NCBI GenBank assembly: GCA_035532735.1
Contig: DATKQM010000041.1
Span: 1-62,063, forward strand
Source of the DNA: Chersky-840 sp035532735
GTDB lineage: Bacteria; Actinomycetota; Acidimicrobiia; Acidimicrobiales; UBA8190
Direction of reading: 5' to 3'
DNA length: 62,063 nucleotides
Shown here: piece by piece, positions 27,514-34,482 of the stretch
Layout of the letters: the number at the start of each line of letters is the position of its first letter
Position numbering within the stretch: position 1 is the stretch's first letter
The notes under the pieces: model-generated
What the model saw: only the letters and a program-made list of their open reading frames with translations
Databases searched by the model: none
Told to the model about the DNA's origin: nothing
Translations under genes and position numbers: made by a program

Positions 27514-28222
27514 CAGAGGATCGGTCCTCTCCGGACCTCGGGGTCCGGCCGTTGCCGTGGTGGGAGCCGACACACGGGCCGGCGCCGAGTTGGCCGCTGG
27601 CCTCGACGAGTTGGGCGCGGCGGTGGGGAGGCTCGATGTCGCCGCGTTGGACGGGCGCGCCGAATTTGCCGCTGCACTGGACGCGTCGGCGGAGCGACTC
27701 GGAGGGCTCGACGGTGTCGTGGTGGCATCGGTGGGGACCCCGCCCACGTTGTCAGGTGCGGTCGCGGAGCTCGAGCCCGATGCTTGGACGGCGCGCGTCG
27801 AGATCCCTTTGCATCGGACCCTCGTCTGCTTTCACGGCGCTCTCGGTGCCTTGCGCGCCGTTGGGGGGTCGATGGTGCTGCTCGTGCCGACACTCTCGCT
27901 GGTCGGCGCGGCAGGATACGGGCCCTGGGCGGCGGTTACCGAGGGCCAACGCGCCTTGGCCAAAGCAGCCGCACGTGCCTGGGGAAGCCATGCCATCACG
28001 GTGAATTGCGTGGCGGTACCCGGCGCGTTGCTCACGCCTGCGAACGACGGTGACCGCGGCGGGTTCGGGCTCCACCGCCCCGGACAACCCCCTCCTGCCT
28101 TCGGCCGGCCCCAGATGCGGGTCGAGGTGTCGGGTGTGGTCCACTCCCTTCTCTCTCCCGCCTGGCGACCGGTGACCGGCGCCACGGTCGCCGTGGACGG
28201 TGGCGTCTGGATGACACCGTGA
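27506..28222 (+). CDS. SDR-like protein lacking the catalytic residues
   Basis: A 238-residue protein with the overall length and C-terminal PVTGATVAVDGGVWM of short-chain dehydrogenases. The N-terminal cofactor motif is reduced to VVGADTRAGAELA instead of TGxxxGIG. The segment aligning with the Tyr-x3-Lys catalytic motif reads WAAVTEGQRALAK, with Trp for Tyr and Glu for Lys. It is therefore probably catalytically inactive. Its stop overlaps the GTG of an intact SDR by 4 bases, as in known heteromeric SDR pairs with one dead subunit. Confidence 0.75.
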   Translation: MADRGSVLSGPRGPAVAVVGADTRAGAELAAGLDELGAAVGRLDVAALDGRAEFAAALDASAERLGGLDGVVVASVGTPPTLSGAVAELEPDAWTARVEIPLHRTLVCFHGALGALRAVGGSMVLLVPTLSLVGAAGYGPWAAVTEGQRALAKAAARAWGSHAITVNCVAVPGALLTPANDGDRGGFGLHRPGQPPPAFGRPQMRVEVSGVVHSLLSPAWRPVTGATVAVDGGVWMTP

Positions 28223-29019
28223 GCGATCCGGCTACGGGAAGTGTGGCGGGAACCGGATCGGGATCCCTGGCGGGCAAGGTGGTGCTCGTCACCGGCGGTG
28301 GTGGGGGAATCGGTCGCGCCATCTGCCTGGGCTGCGGCAAGGCGGGAGCCAGCGTGGTGGTGGCCGGACCGGGGGACAACGGGGCGGAGACGGCCGAGTT
28401 GGTGCGCGCCCGTGGGGGGCAGGCCGTCTTCACTCGCACCGATGTCGGCGTCGCCGGTGATGTCGAGTCGGCAGTGCGGGGCGCGGTCGACACGTTCGGA
28501 GGGCTCGACGGGGTGGTCCACAGCGCCACCAGCCGTCTCTCTCCCGAGGTCGTCGCCATCGACGCCCTGGACGACGAGGCGTGGGGCGATCATGTGGCGG
28601 TGTCGCTGCGCGGTGCCTATCACTGCGCACGGTTCGCGCTGGCTCATCTCCAGGCCCGCCAGGGTCGTTTCGTCCTCATGACATCGCCCGCGGCGATGGA
28701 AGGAAGCAGCGCGCTGCCCGCCTACGCCACGGTCAAAGGTGCGGTCCGGGGCCTGGCCCGGAGCCTGGCGGTGGAATGGGGCCCACTCGGCGTGGGCGTC
28801 GTGTGCGTGTCGCCGCTGGCGCACACCACGGCGCTCGAGCGAGCCTACGTCGAGAACCCGGGGCTCGAAGAACGGTTGGCCCGGCTCGTCCCCCTGGGCC
28901 GGGTGGGTGATCCCGACACCGACATCGCCCCCGTCGTCGTGTTCTTGTTGGGCGCAGCGGCCCGCCACATCACGGGGCAGACGGTGGTGGTGGACGGCGG
29001 TCGTTTCACGACGCTGTGA
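28219..29019 (+). CDS. short-chain dehydrogenase/reductase
   Basis: A 266-residue classical SDR. The cofactor motif is VLVTGGGGGIGRAI, the catalytic site is YATVK with an upstream Ser region (LMTSPAAMEGSS), and the C terminus is HITGQTVVVDGG. The GTG start overlaps the degenerate SDR upstream by GTGA. It oxidises or reduces a hydroxyl/carbonyl on an unknown substrate, possibly as a heteromer with the preceding protein. Confidence 0.93.
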   Translation: MSDPATGSVAGTGSGSLAGKVVLVTGGGGGIGRAICLGCGKAGASVVVAGPGDNGAETAELVRARGGQAVFTRTDVGVAGDVESAVRGAVDTFGGLDGVVHSATSRLSPEVVAIDALDDEAWGDHVAVSLRGAYHCARFALAHLQARQGRFVLMTSPAAMEGSSALPAYATVKGAVRGLARSLAVEWGPLGVGVVCVSPLAHTTALERAYVENPGLEERLARLVPLGRVGDPDTDIAPVVVFLLGAAARHITGQTVVVDGGRFTTL

Positions 29020-29031
29020 CAGGATCGGCCC

Positions 29032-29985
29032 ATGGAGACAAGCCGCCCGCTGAGTGAAGGATCGGTCTCGTTGCGTCTGTACCCGCACATGGGGCTCTCC
29101 GCCCCGGACATGGTGCGCGAACTTCGCGAGCAGGCGGTCCTCGGCGTCGAAGCCGGGTTCGACGGCGTGATGACCAGCGAGCACCACGGTGGGTTCGCGG
29201 GGTACATGCCCAATCCCCTCCAGGCTGCGGGGTGGTTGCTCGAGGCGATGCCGCGGGGATGGGCGGCGCCGTGCCCGCTCCTGGTGACGTTGCGCCCTGC
29301 CGCGCTGGTCGCCGAAGAGGTGGCTTGGCTGGCGGCGCGCTTTCCGGGGCGGGTCGGCCTCGGGCTGGCAGCAGGATCGCTCGACACCGACTTCGAGATC
29401 ATGGGGCTCACCAAGGAGGGGCTCACCGGGCGATTTGCCGATGCCATGGCCGTGGTGGCGGGCGCGCTGGGCGGGACGGACCCAGGTCTCCTCGACGGTG
29501 ACCCCGCCGTCTCCCTGTGTTCGGACGAACCCGTCCCCGTCCTGAGCGCGGCCATGAGCGTGACGGCGGTGCGGCGGGCGGCCCAACTCGGTGTGGGCCT
29601 GCTCTTCGACTCGCTGTCGACGCCCGAGCGGATCCGGACGCTCTCGGATGCGTACGGCGAGGCGGGAGGGAATCAGCCGCGTGTCCTCGTCCGCCGGGCG
29701 TGGGTGGGGACCGCACCCAAAGACGAGGTCGACCGACAGACCGAGAAGTACCGGAGCTACGCGTCAGCCTCGGCGCAGGTCCACTGGCAGGGCGAGCAGC
29801 TGTTGGCGGACGACGATCCCAGTGCGCTCGCCGAGGGGCTGGCCGCCGTCATGGCCCGAGCCGGTGTCGATGCGCTCAACCTCCGCATCCACGTCCCCGG
29901 CGTCTCTCCCGCGGACGTTCGCGATCAGATCGACGCCATGGGTGATGTCGTGGCAGGACTCAAGGGCTTGGCTGCGTCTCTTTGA
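29032..29985 (+). CDS. LLM-class (luciferase-like) flavin-dependent oxidoreductase
   Basis: A 317-residue TIM-barrel protein. It has GFDGVMTSEHHGGF near residue 45, FPGRVGLGLAAGS near 105, and a C-terminal RIHVPGVSPADVRDQI segment, as in F420- or FMN-dependent LLM oxidoreductases. It lies 12 bases after the SDR and probably ends the operon. The last codons and the stop lie within a 15-bp tandem repeat and overlap the end of the convergent DJ-1/PfpI gene by 61 bases. Confidence 0.87.
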   Translation: METSRPLSEGSVSLRLYPHMGLSAPDMVRELREQAVLGVEAGFDGVMTSEHHGGFAGYMPNPLQAAGWLLEAMPRGWAAPCPLLVTLRPAALVAEEVAWLAARFPGRVGLGLAAGSLDTDFEIMGLTKEGLTGRFADAMAVVAGALGGTDPGLLDGDPAVSLCSDEPVPVLSAAMSVTAVRRAAQLGVGLLFDSLSTPERIRTLSDAYGEAGGNQPRVLVRRAWVGTAPKDEVDRQTEKYRSYASASAQVHWQGEQLLADDDPSALAEGLAAVMARAGVDALNLRIHVPGVSPADVRDQIDAMGDVVAGLKGLAASL

Positions 29986-30680
29986 AGGCTGTCTCTTTGA
30001 AGGCTGTCTCTTTGAAGGCTCACTGACCACCACTGGCGAGACTGCGCGTATTCGATCACGCGGGTCACGATCACATGGTCGCTCTTGGCCAGCGATCCGC
30101 AGTCGAAGGGCGGCTGGGGGTCGAATTCGATCATCAGCTGGGCAGCCTGGGCCGCGGTCCGGTCGACCAAGATCTCGACGAGGCGCAGCGCCATGTCGAT
30201 TCCACTCGACACGCCCGCGGCCGTGATGATGCGTTGATCGAGATGCTCCACCACACGGGTGGGGGTGGCCACCGCACCATGAGCCTCGAGCTCCGCGTAG
30301 CACGACCAGTGAGTGGTGGCGGTGAGACCCTCGAGCAGGCCGGCTGCTCCGAGCACCAGGGATCCGGTGCACACCGAAGTGGTGAGACGCGTGGTGGCAT
30401 GGGCGTGGCGGACCCATTCGAGGACCTGGTCGTCGTGCTCCAGGGGACGAGTGCCCACACCGCCGGGGAACACGATGATGTCGGGCTCGGGGAATTCGTC
30501 GAAGGTGCCGTCCACGATGATCCCGAGCATGGCGTTCTCACTTCGGACCTCACCGCGACGATGCCCGATGAAGGTGACGTCGATCGAGGGGACCCGCTGG
30601 AGGACTTCATAGGGCCCGACGCCGTCGAGGGCGGTGAACTTCGGGAAGAGCGGGATGACGACCTGCAGCGTGTCACTCAC
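29925..30680 (-). CDS. DJ-1/PfpI-family protein (isonitrile-hydratase-like)
   Basis: A 251-residue protein. It has IPLFPKFTALDGVGPYEVL, FPGGVGTRPL and the nucleophile Cys in TSVCTGSLVLGAAGLL, then ATTHW, as in isonitrile hydratase and the sensor domain of GlxA regulators. I prefer GTG 30680, whose GTGA overlaps the upstream stop; ATG 30692 is possible. After residue about 217 the protein continues through three SLQRD repeats into a tail (AAKPLSPATTSPMASI) that is unlike the family and arises from overlap with the LLM gene. It lies directly downstream of the broken GlxA regulator. Confidence 0.82.
   Translation of the reverse strand: MSDTLQVVIPLFPKFTALDGVGPYEVLQRVPSIDVTFIGHRRGEVRSENAMLGIIVDGTFDEFPEPDIIVFPGGVGTRPLEHDDQVLEWVRHAHATTRLTTSVCTGSLVLGAAGLLEGLTATTHWSCYAELEAHGAVATPTRVVEHLDQRIITAAGVSSGIDMALRLVEILVDRTAAQAAQLMIEFDPQPPFDCGSLAKSDHVIVTRVIEYAQSRQWWSVSLQRDSLQRDSLQRDAAKPLSPATTSPMASI
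29976..30020. repeat. 15-bp tandem repeat, 3 exact copies, over a stop codon
   Basis: The unit gtctctttgaaggct occurs at 29976-29990, 29991-30005 and 30006-30020 without mismatch. The first copy contains the TGA of the LLM gene. On the minus strand the unit encodes SLQRD in the frame of the DJ-1/PfpI gene, giving three SLQRD repeats near its C terminus. Confidence 0.96.
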
Positions 30681-31668
30681 GCGGGTGTCCATTCGTCGAC
30701 GACGACGCGAAAGCGTCGGCGGTAGAAATCGGGGGCGACGCTGAGACGACGCTGGAAGACGCGTCGCAGCGTCTCGGCGGTGCCCAACCCACAACGCCGG
30801 GCGATGACCTCGAGGGTGTCGTCGGTGGTCTCGAGCTCGCGCCGCGCCGCTTCCACGCGCACGCGCTCAACGAAACGGCCCGGGGTCTCACCGACCTCGG
30901 CGGTGAACACCCGGGCGAAATGGCGGACGCTCATGGCCGCGGCCGCGGCCAGGGCAGGGAGGCGGTGGTCGCCCCAGGGGCCGCTTCGACCAGGTTCTGC
31001 ACGGCACGGACGGTGGAGCGCTCCGCACGGGGCACCCATGCCGGCGAGGCGAACTGGGTCTGGCCCCCGGGCCGGTGGAGAAACATCACGAGATGCCGGG
31101 CCACGGTCTGGGCGATCTCCACCCCGAGGTCGTCCTGGACGAGGGCGAGAGCCAGATCGATCCCGGCGGTGACCCCGGCGCTCGTCCAGAACTTTCCGTC
31201 CCGGATGTAGATCGGATCCGAGTCGACCTCGACAGCGGGGAACTCCCTGGCCAATTGCTCGGCTCGCGCCCAGTGGGTGGTGACCCGTCGGCCGTCGAGC
31301 AGGCCGGCCTCGGCGGCCAGAAAGGCGCCAGTGCAGACCGTCGTCACTCGACGACAACGAGGTGCCGTGGTCGCGATCCAGGTCATCAATGCGTCGTCAC
31401 GGCGCGCCGATTGGGCGCCGTCGCCTCCGGCGATGAGCAGCGTGTCGATGGGCTCGTCGCTTCTGGGAAGGGGCGTGCTCACCAGGGCCAACCCGCTCGG
31501 GGACCGGATCGGCTCGGCGCCCCTGGAGGCGAGGGTGACCCGGTAGCCACCGGGTCGGCCGAGGACCTCGGCGGCGAGGGTGGCCCCTGAGAAGACCTCG
31601 AAGGGACCCACGGCGTCGAGGGGCTGGAAGCCCGGGAAGGCGACGATGACGACGTGGCGTTGCCTCAT
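30677..31668 (-). pseudogene. GlxA-family transcriptional regulator, frameshifted
   Basis: The first frame (ATG 31668) encodes a DJ-1/PfpI sensor domain: VVIVAFPGFQPLDAVGPFEVF, Cys in TTVCTGAFLAAEAGLL, and a linker ending near AVQNLVEAAPGATTAS. The AraC-type helix-turn-helix domain (MSVRHFARVFTAEVG, ARRCGLGTAETLRRVF) continues in another frame to 30679. The switch is near 30955-30965, and one extra base would restore a protein of about 330 residues. Otherwise the first frame stops at 30931. Either a recent mutation or a sequence error. The stop is coupled to the DJ-1/PfpI gene. Confidence 0.85.
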
Positions 31669-31769
31669 CCTGCCAGCCTGCACGGCTCGGGCCATAGCGT
31701 CAATGACACGTGACCCACATATTCGGCCATCGGTCACAGCCGACGCCATCGCTCAAGGTGCGAGTTTTG

Positions 31770-31978
31770 GTCGTGTTCTGTGAGCTCGAAGAGAAGCAGC
31801 TGCTTCTCGAGGCGGGTGACGGGGTGCGCTTCTCGACAGCGCGACGACGGACACGGAGCGGTCCTTGTCCGTCTCAGTGACGTGACCCATGACGACTGAC
31901 GACCTCACGGGGTACCTCGAGGAGAGCTACCTGCTGAAGGCTCCGCCCACCCTTCGAGCGGCACTGGGCGAACCCTGA
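31770..31978 (+). pseudogene. MmcQ/YjbR-family remnant, 5' truncated with frameshifts
   Basis: Three consecutive frames give pieces of one MmcQ/YjbR-like protein: VVFCELEEKQLLLEAGDG followed by VRFST; then GHGAVLVRLSDVTHDD; then LTGYLEESYLLKAPPTLRAA before a TGA at 31976-31978. No start region or N-terminal half is found upstream, where 31669-31769 holds only the upstream flank of the GlxA gene. At least two frameshifts make it non-functional. This remnant explains most of the 331-base gap before the L,D-transpeptidase. Confidence 0.65.
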
Positions 31979-31999
31979 GCGAGCCGTGGCCCACGCCGA

Positions 32000-33175
32000 C
32001 TACGAAGCAGGGCCGACCACGGTGACCAGGGTGCCGATCGGTGCCAGCGGCCAAACCTTGGCGGCGTCGGAGATCCTCATCTCGACGCAGCCGTTGCTCT
32101 GGGGAGAGCCGTAGGTGGCCCGCACGAATCCGTGCAGCGCGTCCCCGCCGTAGAAGTAGCTGGCCCAAGGGACATTGGGGTCGTCGTACTTGGTGCCGTC
32201 GGGATTGGTGCCCTGCATCCGTGAGCTCGTGACGTGTTCGAAGACCGGATACGTGCCGTCAGTGGTGTCGGCCCCTGGTGCCCCTGTGTTGACGGGAATG
32301 TTGACGAGGACCGGCGATCCGTTCTCGAACATCGTAAGAGCTTCGGGAAGCTGCTTGGACACAAAGGCATAGGTGTACGAATCGGCGTCGACCTTCTGCG
32401 TCGCGATATCCGAGAGCAACGCCGACCACACCCGGGTGCCGGCCAATCCGTCCACGGAGAGGCCGTTCTGGTTCTCGAAGTTCATCACCGCTCCTTTGGT
32501 GATGACGTTCTCATAGCCCTCGGTCCACAGCGAAACCAGGGACGGGGGTTGATTCGGCCAACGCCAGGCGAACGAACCGGCCTGCGCCGTGAGGACCTGG
32601 TTGGGTGGCGTGGGGCGCCCCTGGGGGGTGAAGGAGAGGGGGAGATAGTTCAGCTGCGCCAACAGCTGCTGGAGTCGCTCGGTGCTCGCCTGGGCAACCG
32701 TGAATGTGACCGTCACCGGAGTGGCGAGCTCTGCGCCTGTCGTGCTCCGAGGCCCCGATGTTCCACTGGGAATCTGTAGTGTCTCGGAGCTCGTGGGGAT
32801 GAAGGGCGCGCTGGCGACGAACGAAAGCACCTTGGACCCGACCCGCTTCCAAGTCCCGGCCACGGGCGGATCGAAGGTCGGCATTGCCGTCGTGCCCGTG
32901 ACCGGGAGCGAGAGGTGAACCGATACGACCTGATCCGATGGCACGTTCGTGGCGCCGGCCTTCGGCACTGTCGAGTCGACCACCAGCACCTCGGCCCCAC
33001 CTGCGCCTTTTCCCCGGCCGTGAGTAGACGATCCGGGGCCTGCATGGTGGCGGTGGCTTCCGATCACGAATGCACCGGCGCCGACCGCAACGAAGGCGAC
33101 CACCGCAACCACGACGACGACCCATGGCGATCGATGACGTCTGGGCGGGGGCACGAGTATCTGGTATTCGGGCAT
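32000..33175 (-). CDS. L,D-transpeptidase (YkuD) with Ig-like and peptidoglycan-binding regions
   Basis: A 391-residue membrane-anchored cell-wall enzyme. A helix (about 18-40) is followed by a Ser/Gly-rich linker. An Ig-like domain (about 63-155, VDSTVPKAGATNVPSDQVV) and a peptidoglycan-binding-like helix region (about 225-260, MNFENQNGLSVDGLAG) come next. The YkuD domain (about 270-391) has HGF and SNGCVEM (catalytic Cys). It cross-links peptidoglycan by 3-3 bonds in the family. ATG 33175 starts just before the anchor. It is 168 bases downstream of acetate kinase on the same strand. Confidence 0.9.
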   Translation of the reverse strand: MPEYQILVPPPRRHRSPWVVVVVAVVAFVAVGAGAFVIGSHRHHAGPGSSTHGRGKGAGGAEVLVVDSTVPKAGATNVPSDQVVSVHLSLPVTGTTAMPTFDPPVAGTWKRVGSKVLSFVASAPFIPTSSETLQIPSGTSGPRSTTGAELATPVTVTFTVAQASTERLQQLLAQLNYLPLSFTPQGRPTPPNQVLTAQAGSFAWRWPNQPPSLVSLWTEGYENVITKGAVMNFENQNGLSVDGLAGTRVWSALLSDIATQKVDADSYTYAFVSKQLPEALTMFENGSPVLVNIPVNTGAPGADTTDGTYPVFEHVTSSRMQGTNPDGTKYDDPNVPWASYFYGGDALHGFVRATYGSPQSNGCVEMRISDAAKVWPLAPIGTLVTVVGPAS

Positions 33176-33343
33176 GGATCTGGCGCTCCAGGGGGCGAGA
33201 TGCTCGGGGATCGACCGGCTCAGTCCCGGCGTTGCCGGTGCGGGAACCCTCAGTAGCAACAGTAGCCGTCTGTGCAAGACGGCCGTCATCGCGCGAGGCG
33301 ACGCATGTCAGGCGCGACCAGGCGCCGGCGGCGTCGGGTTCGG

Positions 33344-34453
33344 TCAGCCTGGACGAACGAGCAATACCCGAACCTGGCGGGCGATCTCGAGATCCTCTCT
33401 GGCACGGACGACGACCACAGCGGGCGCGATACCGTGGCGCGAGACCACTCGATCAATTTCCAGCCCCGGGTCAGCACTGTTTCTTTGCTCGTCGAGCTCG
33501 ATGCCCAAGAACCCGAGATCGACACAGGCATCGTGACGCAGTCGGGCCGATCCCTCACCCGCGCCTCCGGTGAACACCAGGCCGTCGATCCCATCCATGG
33601 CGGCAACCATCGCCCCGACCTCGGCGCGTAGGCGATGGATGTAGACGCCGAATGCCAGCCGCGAGCGCGCGTCACCACCATCCGCGGCGCGCAGGACCTC
33701 GCGAAGATCCCCTGACACACCCGACAACCCCAACAACCCGGCCCGACGATCAAGAGCGTCCTCGAGCTCGTCGACCGTGAGCTGCTCGTGGCGCAAGACC
33801 CACAACAGCACGCCGGGGTCGACGCTGCCCGAGCGTGTCGCCATGACAAGGCCCTCGAGCGGCGTGAAACCCATGGTGGTGTCGACCGATCGGCCTCCCG
33901 AGACCGCCGCCAGCGACGCACCCGCGCCAAGGTGGGCTGTCACGAGACGCAGTTGCTCGATCGGGGCCCCGAGGAGGGCGGCGGCTCGACGGCTGGCCCA
34001 GGCGTGGCTGAGACCGTGGAAGCCGAAGCGCCGCAAACCCCAGTCACGCCAGGCGTCGGGGAGGGCATAGGTTGAAGCCTCGGGCGGCATGGTGACGTGG
34101 AAGGCAGTATCGAAACACGCCACTTGGGGGAGGTCGGGCCACAGGGACTGCAAGCTGAGGATGGCGGCGATGGCAGGTGGGTTGTGGAGTGGTGCCAATT
34201 CGGCGATCTGCTCGAGTCGCTGTTCGGACGCCGCCTCGAGGAGGAGCGGTGCGGTGAAGTCGCGGCCACCATGGACGACGCGGTGTCCGACGGCGTCCAC
34301 CGCAGGTGCATCTCGCAGCGCCCGCGCTAATACCTCGTTGATCGCACCCGGGGCCGGCAATACCAGCTCAACGTCCACGAGCGACGAGTCGTCGCCATCA
34401 AGGATGCTGAGCTTGAGACTGCTCGACCCGGCGTTCACCACGAGCACCCGCAT
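33344..34453 (-). CDS. ackA: acetate kinase
   Basis: A 369-residue protein, slightly shorter than the usual about 400. It has the N-terminal NAGSSSLK, RRFGFHGLSHAW, AHLGAGASLAAV and FTGGAGEGS, the ASKHA-fold phosphate and adenosine sites. It converts acetyl phosphate and ADP to acetate and ATP. ATG 34453 lies only 29 bases from the divergent phosphoketolase start, so together they convert sugar phosphates to acetate with ATP gain. An L,D-transpeptidase follows downstream. Confidence 0.95.
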   Translation of the reverse strand: MRVLVVNAGSSSLKLSILDGDDSSLVDVELVLPAPGAINEVLARALRDAPAVDAVGHRVVHGGRDFTAPLLLEAASEQRLEQIAELAPLHNPPAIAAILSLQSLWPDLPQVACFDTAFHVTMPPEASTYALPDAWRDWGLRRFGFHGLSHAWASRRAAALLGAPIEQLRLVTAHLGAGASLAAVSGGRSVDTTMGFTPLEGLVMATRSGSVDPGVLLWVLRHEQLTVDELEDALDRRAGLLGLSGVSGDLREVLRAADGGDARSRLAFGVYIHRLRAEVGAMVAAMDGIDGLVFTGGAGEGSARLRHDACVDLGFLGIELDEQRNSADPGLEIDRVVSRHGIAPAVVVVRAREDLEIARQVRVLLVRPG

Positions 34454-34482
34454 GTCCCCACCATGCCAAGGAGGAATCGCCC

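Noticed and set aside
28219..29019. Naming the SDR pair as the benzylsuccinate-pathway dehydrogenase BbsCD.
   Set aside because: Only the dead-plus-active arrangement is shared. None of the other toluene-pathway genes are present.
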